A stretch of 64,000 nucleotides of DNA from Methylomicrobium sp051061015 (GCA_051061015.1 JBPFEG010000060.1:62001-126000), one strand, 5' to 3'. Counted from the first letter of the stretch, positions 1 through 8,239 are shown. Notes: generated from the letters alone by a model not told the origin. Made by a program: numbers and translations.

Positions 1-110
1 TATGCCGCCGTCCTTATGACGAACAGCCGGAAAGAGAATATTATGCGGCGAAACGCCCTGACTGGGCGCGCAGCCGGGCGGGGTGTTCAATGTTGTCGTG
101 CAGTTCGTGA
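1..110 (+). CDS. selO: SelO/YdiU protein adenylyltransferase, C-terminal end (partial)
   Basis: Only the last 35 codons are in the window; they read in frame from base 3 to a TGA at 108-110. The peptide contains RRPYDEQPE, then a RPDWA block, and ends GCSMLSCSS. This arrangement (PYDEQP, PDW, terminal CSS) is, from memory, the extreme C-terminus of SelO/YdiU pseudokinases, which transfer AMP from ATP to Ser/Thr/Tyr of target proteins and act in redox stress. In animal homologues the penultimate region carries selenocysteine; here the position is cysteine. The catalytic kinase-like domain lies outside the window, so the call rests on the tail alone. Confidence 0.75.
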   Translation, partial: CRRPYDEQPEREYYAAKRPDWARSRAGCSMLSCSS

Positions 111-222
111 TTTTGTCAGGAATAAAGGCTGATTACCTTCTGCAGAAACTGGATCTTTTTTGATGTAATAAAACTATCCTCGCACCGTAACCCGTCAAAA
201 AGTTGTGGCTATCTCGACCGTG

Positions 223-798
223 TTAAAACAAATTCTCGGTCACATAAACATCGTAGCCTGACACCACGACGCCGATCCCTTGCCGATCATATTGCGGCGA
301 CAGCATCACCTTACGGTGATGCGGGCTGTTCAGCCACCCCTGGACGATCGTTCTGGCAAGCCGATTCATGTCTAGCCACTCGTACTCCTTTTTAATCGGA
401 ATGCCGTTTTGTTTGATGGTATAGATCTTGTCGTAAAGACGGGTCAGAAAAATATTTTCGGCTACACCGGAAGCAAAGGTTCGTGAATCGATCTGCTTTT
501 GTTGATTCCATCCTAGACGTCTGGCTCGATCCGAAGGATATTCCCCTCGCAGATTCACATGGTTAAAAAAATGATGATGCGCCATGTCGAGACTATGATT
601 GCGCGCGATTGCTATGAGCCGTTCATCGTCGTCGAGAGGCGTCAGCCCGCGGTTTCGCCGTTCCCGATTAATTTGTTCATGGATTTGCCGTTCCAGTTCG
701 GCGGAGTCGAGCGGGGGCGGCGGTTCCGCGTTAGCTGACGATATGGTTGGAATCTGGCTTAGCCAGAATAAAATGAGAGCCGTGAGAGTTTTCAGCAT
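223..798 (-). CDS. Secreted CAP/SCP-domain protein
   Basis: This 191-residue protein starts with a typical Sec signal peptide (hydrophobic residues about 4-17, cleavage near SSANA-EP). The mature part is a CAP (cysteine-rich secretory/PR-1) fold. Visible are LERQIHEQINRERRNRGL with the first helix, an ARNHSLDMA segment with the conserved His, HVNLRGEYPSDRARRLG, the AENIF motif, and WLNSPHHRKVMLSPQYDRQGIGV near the end. His and Glu residues of the CAP cavity are kept. The biochemical role of bacterial CAP proteins is mostly unknown (cell-wall or lipid binding proposed). It is convergent with selO and stands alone. The start ATG lies just upstream of the signal peptide. Family call is firm; function is open. 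Confidence 0.85.
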   Translation of the reverse strand: MLKTLTALILFWLSQIPTISSANAEPPPPLDSAELERQIHEQINRERRNRGLTPLDDDERLIAIARNHSLDMAHHHFFNHVNLRGEYPSDRARRLGWNQQKQIDSRTFASGVAENIFLTRLYDKIYTIKQNGIPIKKEYEWLDMNRLARTIVQGWLNSPHHRKVMLSPQYDRQGIGVVVSGYDVYVTENLF

Positions 799-930
799 GA
801 AACGTGAGGATAAAGCGGAGTTCGAGGTTTAGCTTGTTAATTTTACAGGATAAACTCCAAATTCCTTGAGGATTTTTGTAGACTGTGGCCAGGAACGGAC
901 TCGAATCCAATTCTAACCTTCAACGCGCCC

Positions 931-1629
931 ATGAACGACACTTCCGCGACGATCGATCCGAACGATGTGATCCTCGAAAACATTACAGCCGACACATTGA
1001 GACTCGACACAACAGGCGCTTTGATCGAGCGAATGGCCGATCTCGCCTATCACGCCTTCCGGGAGCCGCCCTGGAACGACGATCTGGAAAAGCCCCGGCT
1101 CCATTTCGGCTTGGGCGCGGATTTGATGCGACGCAATGCCATGGCCTTGATCGCCAAAGCGAAAGTTACGAGCGAAACGATCGGCTACACGCTGGGATAC
1201 GAAATATTCCGGCAGAGCGACGACCCCCGCGATCTGACGCTTGGCGCTATCTCCGGCAGCGGGGCGCTTGATGAGTTGTTTGAAGCAGGGGAACGGATAT
1301 TTTACGGCGACACGCTCTGTGTCGATCCGGCTTACAGAAGGCGGAATATTGCCTTCACTTTGACGGCCAGCCAGATTGACCGGCTGCGACGTGAAGGGTT
1401 TGCTTATCGCATCGGCCGGACTTCCATAGCGAGCGAACCGATGAAGGCACTTTATGCCAAACTCGGTTTTTGGAATTACCAGTTCATGATTCTCTGTATC
1501 CCGAACGGAAATACTGGCTGCTTCGGCTTTAAACACTATAGGGCGCATTGCAGCCAACGCCTAATGCGCTTTGGATTATCAAATTATCATAGGCTACGCA
1601 TCGCGTCCCTTTACACATCATTTCGGTGA
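931..1629 (+). CDS. GNAT-family N-acetyltransferase-like protein
   Basis: A 232-residue protein with a GNAT-type core. A beta-strand segment GDTLCVDPAYRRRNIAFTLT (residues about 130-149) has the R-x-x-x-IA pyrophosphate-binding loop of acetyl-CoA binders (usual form Q/RxxGxG/A, here RRRNIA). It is followed by YRIGRTSIASEPMKALYAKLGFW, the typical C-terminal LYxKLGF strand. The substrate cannot be inferred. No clear ribosome-binding site precedes the ATG. The last residues (from about RLRIASLYTSFR) are encoded by the left arm of an inverted repeat at 1590-1664, so the natural C-terminus may have been altered by that element. A loosely overlapping minus-strand ORF is a shadow. Confidence 0.65.
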   Translation: MNDTSATIDPNDVILENITADTLRLDTTGALIERMADLAYHAFREPPWNDDLEKPRLHFGLGADLMRRNAMALIAKAKVTSETIGYTLGYEIFRQSDDPRDLTLGAISGSGALDELFEAGERIFYGDTLCVDPAYRRRNIAFTLTASQIDRLRREGFAYRIGRTSIASEPMKALYAKLGFWNYQFMILCIPNGNTGCFGFKHYRAHCSQRLMRFGLSNYHRLRIASLYTSFR

Positions 1630-1664
1630 ATTAAGCTCCAAAAAGGGACGCAATGCGTAGCCTA
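1590..1664. repeat. Imperfect inverted repeat (23-bp arms)
   Basis: Arms 1590-1612 and 1642-1664 are reverse complements with one mismatch in 23 positions; the core is GGCTACGCAT..GCGTCCCTTT. The arms are separated by 29 bases. The left arm runs into the 3' end of the acetyltransferase gene and supplies its last codons. The element looks like a dispersed REP or small MITE-type palindrome and could also act as a transcription terminator or mRNA 3' end. No transposase is nearby, and no second copy is seen in the window. Confidence 0.7.
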
Positions 1665-1692
1665 CTTGGCTTATGCATTGAGCGGTTCAGAT

Positions 1693-2244
1693 TCAATGCG
1701 AGACAGTTTTGGGAAATTTTTGGACGATTTTTTCTACAGCTTCTCGAATACTTTCTGCATTGGTTTCCGGATCGCTGACAATATCGGTGCCTGCTCCCCG
1801 AAACACCAGTTTCTGGGTCTTTGTATCCACGAAATCTAGTATCAGAGTCCCCTCGGTATATTGCGATACATCAGGTACGGTAAGTGGATCCATCGACCAA
1901 TAACCGTACCGTCCATAGGCATAGGGCATTCCGCGATAAGCTAAATCGCCTGGATAAACGACCACTTTTTCTTTGGTGGATATATGGCTAACCACATGAA
2001 GATCGGCATCTTTGGCAACTTCAGTAATGTTGTGTGTCGCAAGGTTTATGCGGAGAGAGTCGCGGAGTGCTGCTTCTGCTGAAGGTGACAGCGGAATTTT
2101 TTCGTTGGAAGGCGCTAAAGCATAAGTCCGGTATTGCTCGAATGAAGTCGAATGATCGTAGTCGGTGGTAACCGACACGGTTGAGCAGGCGGTCAGGAAC
2201 AGGTTTAAGGCAACAAGCACGGATGGGGATGGTTTTGTAAACAT
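1693..2244 (-). CDS. DUF4136-family lipoprotein
   Basis: The 183-residue product begins with a signal sequence ending in a lipobox (LFLTAC, Cys at about residue 20), so it should be lipid-anchored in the periplasm or outer membrane. The mature part matches DUF4136 proteins: an early TDYDHSTSFEQYRTYAL motif, a helix EAALRDSLRINLATHNITEV, DADLHVVSHI, a Tyr/Gly-rich stretch (PYAYGRYGYW), then EGTLILDFVDTKTQKLVFRGAG and a C-terminal helix EAVEKIVQKFP. The function of this family is unknown. It is monocistronic, with the ATG just after a purine-rich stretch. Family assignment is strong. Confidence 0.88.
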   Translation of the reverse strand: MFTKPSPSVLVALNLFLTACSTVSVTTDYDHSTSFEQYRTYALAPSNEKIPLSPSAEAALRDSLRINLATHNITEVAKDADLHVVSHISTKEKVVVYPGDLAYRGMPYAYGRYGYWSMDPLTVPDVSQYTEGTLILDFVDTKTQKLVFRGAGTDIVSDPETNAESIREAVEKIVQKFPKTVSH

Positions 2245-2501
2245 GGCCGTTCTACCTCTTATTGGAAATTCCGGAATGGAAAACCAATTTAACTGACTTT
2301 AACCTTGTTGTCTAGGTAGCGATATACGGCGCACTAGCGGTAGCGTAATCCGCCGGAGGGACGAAGGTTATTGCGGTATAGGGTAACGCCCTCTGACTCA
2401 CTCCGTATCGCGTTGAAGCTCTACTCGCTCGACGTGTCGTTTAAGCAGGGCTATTTAGCTTAAATGGGTACGAACACTTTTCATCCGATGCCTGAAGCTT
2501 T

Positions 2502-2780
2502 TTACGGTTTTGCTTGTTTGAAATGCAGGAATTTGAACCCGATGGCGCAGCCTATGCCCACCAGGATATAAGCGTAATTGACGAACAAGCCGGACAGAGT
2601 GCCAGGATTATGTTCCACTGCATCACGCAGGCCCGGGGTTACGGTAAGGGTCCAGACAATGCAGGGAATCAGATAGGACAGGAAACCCAAGCCGGCTGAA
2701 AATAACGGGTTCTTGCCGACCGCTTCGGCACTTTTGTAAAACCAGTAGGCGATCAGGAGCGCGGTAATTGTGCCAATCAT
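2502..2780 (-). CDS. Small hypothetical integral membrane protein
   Basis: A 92-residue protein with about three hydrophobic segments: residues 2-14, 27-47 (FSAGLGFLSYLIPCIVWTL) and 64-84 (GLFVNYAYILVGIGCAIGF). It ends in a short basic tail. There is no signal peptidase site or known motif. It stands alone between intergenic stretches. I do not recognise a family. Codon pattern and membrane topology look real, but the function is unknown. Confidence 0.55.
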   Translation of the reverse strand: MIGTITALLIAYWFYKSAEAVGKNPLFSAGLGFLSYLIPCIVWTLTVTPGLRDAVEHNPGTLSGLFVNYAYILVGIGCAIGFKFLHFKQAKP

Positions 2781-3112
2781 AATAAAAGTCCATGAGTTAT
2801 GTTATTAACTGCTGCACAGTATCAAATTGTTTTCCTACGCTCAAGCGTAACTCATTCAATAAACTTCCGGGTAACTGGCCTAAAATTGCTGAATTAGACA
2901 GTAATGGCACGAATAGAAATCCAACCAATAACATGAGTAAATTGTCTCCGTGGTTAATTTGTAAGGAACTTTGACAAAATCCATTTCGGTTTTACTGTCA
3001 ATCATTTCTAACTACCTTAGCGCAAAGACCATATGATGCTCCCCTGCTGGGGAGAACATTAATCGTAGCCACTGTTTTTTTGCAGGAGGCGATTACACAT
3101 TTGAGGTGTCTT
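2781..3112. other. Intergenic stretch, nothing clear
   Basis: About 330 bases, relatively AT-rich. A 60-codon plus-strand ORF at 2792-2974 has no family resemblance and no ribosome-binding site. The only support for function is the GAGGTG ribosome-binding site at about 3104-3109 in front of the next gene. Confidence 0.4.
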
Positions 3113-3451
3113 ATGAAAAAGGTTTTATTGTCAATCCTGACTCCATTAGCCCTAATATTCTCCTTTGCTAATCCTGCGCATGCTGTTTGTGATCAGGCGA
3201 GACTTCACGTTGTCCGTTCTGAAGTGAGCGGTGCTGGGGCTCATATCTTTGACTTAGCCCCACCCGCTGTATTGCCAACTTTCTATTATCGATTTACGAC
3301 CACTAACGCTCAGATAATTGATGATTTGAATTCAGCCTGGGTTGGAAACTTCACAGTTAGAGCTATAGGAAACGCTGGGGCCTGTGGCACGACAGGCACT
3401 ATCCGCAATGGTGGAGCTATCACCACTCTATTCCGGGATTCTTTCTTCTAA
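3113..3451 (+). CDS. Small secreted hypothetical protein
   Basis: I place the start at the ATG at 3113 because GAGGTG lies just upstream and the reading gives a clean Sec signal peptide (MKKVLLSILTPLALIFSF, cleavage after NPAHA-V). An upstream TTG at 3080 would add 11 residues and spoil the signal. The mature protein is about 87 residues with two cysteines (C near the mature N-terminus and one in GNAGACGTTG) that could form a disulfide. It is rich in small and polar residues. I do not recognise the family. The next gene begins shortly downstream on the same strand and may be co-transcribed. Confidence 0.55.
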   Translation: MKKVLLSILTPLALIFSFANPAHAVCDQARLHVVRSEVSGAGAHIFDLAPPAVLPTFYYRFTTTNAQIIDDLNSAWVGNFTVRAIGNAGACGTTGTIRNGGAITTLFRDSFF

Positions 3452-3465
3452 TAATATTGAAATAT

Positions 3466-4044
3466 ATGCTTTTGTCCGCTGCTCTTCGCAACATAATCCT
3501 ATTGTCGCTGGTCTTCCTAATAGGCGTATGGATAGGGCAAAATTGGCTCAATAACCAGCAATCAGATGGTCAAGAGAAGCCTAAAGGGGCAGAGATTCGG
3601 AGCAAGTTAGAGCAGCGGACTCCGTTTACTAATGAGTGCGAGGTTATCGCAAAGAGCGAAGACAGCCGCATGAATCATTTCAGTAACAGCCTCGACCGCG
3701 ATCCAACCCAAGATTTTCCTGATGACATGATAGACGTTATTGCTTCTTATAACGAAAGCTTGAGCGAGTCTTATTCTTTTCAAGAAGAGTCTTATTCCTT
3801 TCAGTTAGGTGTTGCATTGGAAAGCTCTGCGATAGAACCATCACCTCAGTTAATAGAAAATGATATTAGTAAATCGTTAGAAGAAGCAGGAATTCCTCCC
3901 GAAAAAATTCCTATTGCAGTAGAGGATATGATGGGAATGATCTTAGAGAATGACCAGCAAACTCCCGAAGCCTATCCCTGTATTTCTCCGGACCCAGGTG
4001 TACCCTGCACCGATGGAGTGCAAACTAGTAGTTCGTTCCATTAA
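3466..4044 (+). CDS. Hypothetical membrane-anchored protein
   Basis: A 192-residue reading from ATG 3466 (a TTG at 3457 is the alternative). Residues about 8-25 form one membrane segment (IILLSLVFLIGVWIG), followed by a hydrophilic, strongly acidic region. A short near-repeat SYSFQEESYSFQ occurs around residue 100. Cysteines occur singly (NECEV) and near the C-terminus (YPCISPDPGVPC). The topology suggests a signal-anchored periplasmic protein. No known domain is recognised. It directly follows the small secreted protein gene and is probably in the same transcript. Confidence 0.5.
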   Translation: MLLSAALRNIILLSLVFLIGVWIGQNWLNNQQSDGQEKPKGAEIRSKLEQRTPFTNECEVIAKSEDSRMNHFSNSLDRDPTQDFPDDMIDVIASYNESLSESYSFQEESYSFQLGVALESSAIEPSPQLIENDISKSLEEAGIPPEKIPIAVEDMMGMILENDQQTPEAYPCISPDPGVPCTDGVQTSSSFH

Positions 4045-4704
4045 ATAAATACAAACCCAATCCCGATGTCAAATTTGTTCCATTGAAACACGGCGGGAAA
4101 CTGATCTATTTCATCGATCCCTTTGATATGGCGTAGGAATGTTCGGGCCATTTTTGAGAGAGGCAGCACTCGATTAGATTCAATCAAGAACCCTAATTTG
4201 GGCGTATGAACATAATCAAATCGTCCGGGACGGATGCGTGGCGAGAAAAGCCAGGGTTTTCTTCGAAATATATGACGAATGATTGTCGAGCACCAGTCGA
4301 ATAATCGCCCTCTGGCGCGGATAGCAGTGGTCAAATTTCCTTAATCAGCGCAATGAATTCGAAGCTCCGGTATCGGTCTTCGACAAGGGCGAAGACGACA
4401 TGCCCCGAATGCAGATGATGCCAGTCAGAATGGACAGGGTGCCGTGACGAACTTAATTGTAGTTACGCTCGACAACACGATAGGGCGCAATCCATAGGAT
4501 ATCAATAGCAAAGCGTATTGCACCGCAGGATTTTTAGCTTCACATTCGGCGTAATACGCTTCGCTATTCTGACCTATGCTGCTGGACCCATTTCGGATAT
4601 TCAGATAAATACATTCTGAAACAGAATCAACAACATCATGGGAGGAGCGCGACGATTAAGGCGCGCCCCACTTCATGCGAAGATTAGGCATGCTGCCGAA
4701 GGGC
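4045..4704. other. Intergenic region with an inverted repeat
   Basis: About 660 bases without a convincing gene. A minus-strand ORF at 4041-4334 uses a TTG start, lacks a ribosome-binding site and matches no family. The only structured element is the inverted repeat at 4504-4568. The rest could hold gene remnants too decayed to name. Confidence 0.4.
4504..4568. repeat. Imperfect inverted repeat (22-bp arms)
   Basis: Arm 4504-4525 and arm 4547-4568 are reverse complements with 3 mismatches in 22 positions (core AGCGTATT/AATACGCT). The loop is 21 bases. It resembles the dispersed 'GCGTAATACGCTTCGCTAT' type of intergenic palindrome found in many gammaproteobacterial genomes. It differs in sequence from the repeat at 1590-1664 but lies in the same gene-poor stretch. 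Confidence 0.6.
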
Positions 4705-5469
4705 TTAGGGTAAGAGGGGCTGCGGCTCACCGTAAATGAAGTCGTCCATCACGACAACGTCTTTGGAGGGTGTTTTCAAGACGCGGTTCCCGCTAGTGAT
4801 TCTCACCAAAAAGACGCGTTCGCTGGCATTATCAAACCTTACTCCTAGGAATGAGAGGCTGCCGCGTTTCGTGGGTCCTTGCAAGACAGTCCGGCTAAAG
4901 AGCAATGCACCATTGACGTCGAAATACTCAATTTTGGTGCTATCTCGACGATTAACATCGGTGAAGACCGCGCCAAAGCCGTTCACCGTGGCACCCGTGG
5001 AGCTACCCGGTACAAAAAAGAGTACCTCTGTGATATTACTGTTCAACGCGGTGAAAAGCCGTTCGGGACTGAAGGTACTGAAGAGCTTGGGAAGGGTGCG
5101 GTGAATATTGCCAAACCGCACCGGGGTGCTCGTCGGGTTGGCGCTATCTGCGCTCACCTGAAAACCTGTCCCTGGGGTGAAGAAAACGACACCGCGGGGG
5201 GAGGTGGAGTTAAAGAAGTTGGCCGGGAGATTATTCGGTGCTGAAAAGGCATCTGGGACTCCATCCCAGTTGATCTCCCGGCGACCATCAGGGAATGAAC
5301 CAAGCACGTTAGGGTTAAGGTTACCCAGGAAATTCCTGAAATTATCGACTGTAGCTTGGATATCGGCTGGGCTTGCCCCCGATGTTTCATACACGACAGG
5401 TGCAGCAACAGTGGTTGCGGGCAACGACAAGATTAACAAGGTCAAGGCGATTGTCTTATGATTAATCAT
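4705..5469 (-). CDS. Secreted hypothetical protein
   Basis: A 254-residue exported protein. The Sec signal peptide (IALTLLILSLPATTVAA) should be cut near AA-PVV. The mature part is rich in beta-prone stretches such as RGVVFFTPGTGFQVSAD, VNGFGAVFTDVNRRDSTKIEYFD, GSLSFLGVRFDN and VVVMDDFIYGEPQP. It lacks cysteines. Related proteins of about 250 residues are common as secreted hypotheticals, several with a C-terminal PEP-CTERM sorting tail; here the protein stops right after the EPQPLLP segment, so no sorting signal is present. The ATG is preceded by a weak AAGAGA. Function unknown. Confidence 0.7.
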   Translation of the reverse strand: MINHKTIALTLLILSLPATTVAAPVVYETSGASPADIQATVDNFRNFLGNLNPNVLGSFPDGRREINWDGVPDAFSAPNNLPANFFNSTSPRGVVFFTPGTGFQVSADSANPTSTPVRFGNIHRTLPKLFSTFSPERLFTALNSNITEVLFFVPGSSTGATVNGFGAVFTDVNRRDSTKIEYFDVNGALLFSRTVLQGPTKRGSLSFLGVRFDNASERVFLVRITSGNRVLKTPSKDVVVMDDFIYGEPQPLLP

Positions 5470-5853
5470 TTCGTTCTCTTAATAAAATCATTATAAATAA
5501 CTATTTAATCACAGGAGAAACCTGAAAACTATTCGTACAATTACCTATCAGTATTATAAAGATTTCGAATTATTAATGTATTTAATTAAAGGGAAATATT
5601 ATAGAAATTGGAGTTTCTATTCTCAATGTTAAACTCTTAGTCTTATCTTTCATTTGGTGCATAAACCCCCAAAAGGGCCTCAAAAAGCAGACATTGAGAA
5701 TCAGGAACGATGTTATAAAATAAAGAATTGATGGGCTTGCAGTGAAGCTTTGGTTAATCCAGGCTAATTGATACTTTGGTTTGAAAATTTATGGCGAAGG
5801 CAAATGGTTTATTTAGACAGTGGGCAAGAATCGCCATTGTGCTTGATTCGCGT
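5470..5853. other. AT-rich intergenic region
   Basis: About 380 bases, clearly more AT-rich than the flanking genes, between the divergently placed secreted-protein gene and the 3' end of rbgA. It probably carries the promoter of the secreted protein on the minus strand. No gene, RNA or clear operator is seen. Confidence 0.4.
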
Positions 5854-6771
5854 TTAATCTTGTCCACTCTTCTGCTTGCGCAAACGTTTTCTTTCGGCCT
5901 TCTGCTCGCGAATCACGGCCACTTCGGCCAGTTCCTGCTCCATCATCGCTGGCGTTTCAAGGCTGATCCTGCCCAATGAACCGCTGCGTAACTCGTTGAG
6001 CAGGATTTTAGCCGCCTTGTCCAGTTCCACGCGCCCGCCGGCGCGCAAACAACCGCGTTTTTTGCCGATCGCTTCCAGCACCGCATCCTCGGATTCCGGG
6101 ATTTGCTGTAACTGAAAGCGGTCATGCAGACAAGCGGGATAGTGCTGACCGAGATAGCCGGCAATATAGGTGGCGATTTCTTCATGATTCAGGGCGGTGT
6201 CTTTGATTGCGCCGGTTGCGGCGAGCCGATAGCCGCTGTTATTGTTTTCGATGTTCGGCCAGAGCATGCCTGGCGTGTCGAGCAGCACGACGTTATTCCC
6301 GATCGAGATGCGCTGCTGCGTCTTGGTCACGGCCGGCTCATTGCCGGTTTTCGCGACCGTCCGCCCGGCTAGGATATTGATCAGGGTCGATTTGCCGACG
6401 TTCGGGATGCCCATGATCAGCGCGTGCACGATCCGGTCGCTTTGCAGCTGATCGGCCAGCATTTTCCGGCACAGTTCCGGTATCTTGCGCACTTTTTCGG
6501 GCTCCCGGCTGGTCAGGGCAAGCGTTTTGACGCCATGCTCCTGCTCCAGATAGGCCTGCCAGTCGGCGGTCAGTTCCGGATCGGCCAGATCGGTTTTGTT
6601 CAGCACCTTCAGGCAGGGCTTGTCGCCGCGCAATTGCGCAAGCAGCGGATTGGCGCTGCTGAACGGGATGCGGGCGTCGAGAATTTCGATCACGATGTCG
6701 GTTTTCGGCAAAATTTCCTTAATTTCCTTGCCGGCCTTATGCATGTGACCGGGGTACCACTGAATCTGCAT
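5854..6771 (-). CDS. ylqF: Ribosome biogenesis GTPase YlqF/RbgA
   Basis: A circularly permuted GTPase of 305 residues that assists late maturation of the 50S ribosomal subunit. The permuted motif order is visible: G4 NKTD at 58-61, then G1 GIPNVGKST at 121-129 and G3 DTPG at 165-168. The N-terminus WYPGHMHKAGKEI is the family signature (QWFPGHMxKA). The C-terminal domain contains a KRGCLRAGGRVELDKAA block and a Lys/Arg-rich tail (QKAERKRLRKQK) suited to rRNA contact. Length is normal. Its start overlaps by two bases the longest reading of the divergent lipoprotein ORF, whose real start lies further on. Confidence 0.95.
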   Translation of the reverse strand: MQIQWYPGHMHKAGKEIKEILPKTDIVIEILDARIPFSSANPLLAQLRGDKPCLKVLNKTDLADPELTADWQAYLEQEHGVKTLALTSREPEKVRKIPELCRKMLADQLQSDRIVHALIMGIPNVGKSTLINILAGRTVAKTGNEPAVTKTQQRISIGNNVVLLDTPGMLWPNIENNNSGYRLAATGAIKDTALNHEEIATYIAGYLGQHYPACLHDRFQLQQIPESEDAVLEAIGKKRGCLRAGGRVELDKAAKILLNELRSGSLGRISLETPAMMEQELAEVAVIREQKAERKRLRKQKSGQD

Positions 6772-6847
6772 GATGTTATGTCTGGATCAAAATGATATAT
6801 TTAATCACCAAAACCTGAATTGGCAGGGTGAATGTTTAAAGGACAGC

Positions 6848-7108
6848 ATGAAAAAGATTGGTTTATTTTCTTTGTTTATCTTGTTAACCGGTTGTTCGCA
6901 AGATTGGTTCAATCAGATGTCGCGCAAGGCGGTCGAGCTTCTGGACGGTAATTACAAGGTGACTTTTGCGAACGGCAAGACCGAAAAAACCTGGATCGTC
7001 AAAAATGACAAAGTGACCTCGACCGAGAAAGGCTATTACTATTTCTGGGATGAAAACAAGCATTATGTGCAGACTCCGATCGAATATACGTTTATCGAAG
7101 AATTTTGA
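6848..7108 (+). CDS. Small hypothetical lipoprotein
   Basis: From ATG 6848 (preceded by AAAGGA) the product has 86 residues. It begins MKKIGLFSLFILLTGC, a lipoprotein signal with lipobox LLTGC, so Cys16 should be lipidated. The mature part, with GNYKVTFANGKTEKTW and YYYFWDENKHYVQTP, looks like one small beta domain. Its stop TGA overlaps the ATG of yfbR (TGATG), so the two are translationally coupled. The family is not recognised. Confidence 0.7.
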   Translation: MKKIGLFSLFILLTGCSQDWFNQMSRKAVELLDGNYKVTFANGKTEKTWIVKNDKVTSTEKGYYYFWDENKHYVQTPIEYTFIEEF

Positions 7109-7722
7109 TGGCTGACGGGGCGGGAAAAATTTTGGTTTCGACGCCGTTCTATGCATATCTGTCGCGGCTCCGGTGGATCAAGCGCTGGGGTCTGAAGCGT
7201 AATGCGCATGAAGAAAACGTGATGGAGCATAGTTGGGAAGTGTCGGTGATCGCGCATACCCTGGCGTTGATTAAGAACCGTTATTACGGCGGTAATCTGG
7301 ATGCGAACGCGATCGCAACCGCGGCCCTCTACCACGACATTACCGAGGTAATCACCGGGGATCTGCCGACGCCGATCAAATACCATTCCGACGCGATCAA
7401 TGTCGCCTACAAGCAGATCGAACAGCAGGCCGAGAAGGAATTGCTGAAACTGCTGCCGCCCGAGTTGCAGTCCGATTTCGAGGGGCTGATTTATCATGAC
7501 CGGATGCCCGAAGAGCATGTCCGGATCATCAAGGCGGCCGACAAAATTTCGGCTTACCTGAAGTGCCAGGCAGAGATGAAGGCTGGCAATACCGAGTTCG
7601 AGACCGCCGCGCAGGAACTGGCTAAAACGATAGCCGGCTACCGGCAGCCGGAAGTGGTGTTTTTCATGCAGGCATTCGCGCCGAGCTGTGGACTGACGCT
7701 GGATGGATTGATGAGGACCTGA
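7108..7722 (+). CDS. yfbR: 5'-deoxynucleotidase YfbR (HD domain)
   Basis: This 204-residue HD-superfamily phosphohydrolase dephosphorylates deoxyribonucleoside 5'-monophosphates and supports dNTP balance. It aligns along its length with E. coli YfbR: LSRLRWIKRWGLKRN near the start, the first metal-binding region NVMEHSWEVSVIAH, the HD pair in YHDITEVITGDLPTPIKY, and KAADKISAYLKCQAEM. I choose ATG 7108, which overlaps the preceding stop; a TTG three bases earlier is the alternative. Together with dcd further on, it links to pyrimidine deoxynucleotide metabolism. Confidence 0.93.
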   Translation: MADGAGKILVSTPFYAYLSRLRWIKRWGLKRNAHEENVMEHSWEVSVIAHTLALIKNRYYGGNLDANAIATAALYHDITEVITGDLPTPIKYHSDAINVAYKQIEQQAEKELLKLLPPELQSDFEGLIYHDRMPEEHVRIIKAADKISAYLKCQAEMKAGNTEFETAAQELAKTIAGYRQPEVVFFMQAFAPSCGLTLDGLMRT

Positions 7723-7804
7723 TCTTGAACATAACCTCGATGGAATGTAGCGAAATCGAGGGATAATCTCTCATCGCTACCTCTACGTCGCTCAGGAATT
7801 GGTC

Positions 7805-8080
7805 TTACCGCTTCAGATTGTCGATGCTGAAATTGTCCAGATACAGAATCACGGCACCCAGGCCGATGCAGACCAGATAACTGAAAGTCGGCGAACCGGG
7901 GAATAGGTAGGTATCGAGCAATCCCCAGACGCCTCGCCATAACATCACGATCGCGAAAATGATCACAATTGCGTTCGCATTCGGATGGCTTTTTTTGAGC
8001 TGCTCCAGTCTGGGCGAATCTTTGATTTGTTTTAACATGGTCTTAGGCTGCCTTATCAGTTCGGGGATCGAGTAGATCAT
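7805..8080 (-). CDS. Small hypothetical membrane protein
   Basis: A 91-residue protein with two hydrophobic spans: residues about 37-56 (NAIVIIFAIVMLWRGVWGLL) and 66-82 (FSYLVCIGLGAVILYL). The N-terminal third is soluble and charged. An internal ATG at 8038 (MLKQIKDSPRLEQ) is an alternative start. The pattern of a short soluble arm and two helices resembles conserved hypothetical proteins of other gammaproteobacteria, but I cannot name the family. Confidence 0.55.
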   Translation of the reverse strand: MIYSIPELIRQPKTMLKQIKDSPRLEQLKKSHPNANAIVIIFAIVMLWRGVWGLLDTYLFPGSPTFSYLVCIGLGAVILYLDNFSIDNLKR

Positions 8081-8239
8081 TCTATATAATGTTATCCAGC
8101 CGCATCAATAAGCTGTTTTTTTCATCCGCCTACGCCGGCAGGGTTAATGCTAAAATTCCAGCCCGCTACCGATAGCGGCGTTGATCGCAAGTTTGCAGTT
8201 GACTGACTTGTTTTGCCTAAACCAGATACTTTTTCGTTC

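Noticed and set aside
885..900. tRNA-like 'CTCGAATCC' motif before the acetyltransferase
   Set aside because: No acceptor or anticodon stem can be formed around it.
913..1557. 214-codon minus-strand ORF across the acetyltransferase gene
   Set aside because: It is antisense to a gene with a recognisable GNAT fold and shows no domain of its own.
2792..2974. 60-codon plus-strand ORF
   Set aside because: No start signal, no hydrophobic or domain pattern, AT-rich intergenic composition.
4041..4334. 97-codon minus-strand ORF after the membrane-anchored hypothetical
   Set aside because: TTG start, no ribosome-binding site and no family resemblance; could be a decayed remnant, but nothing supports a protein.
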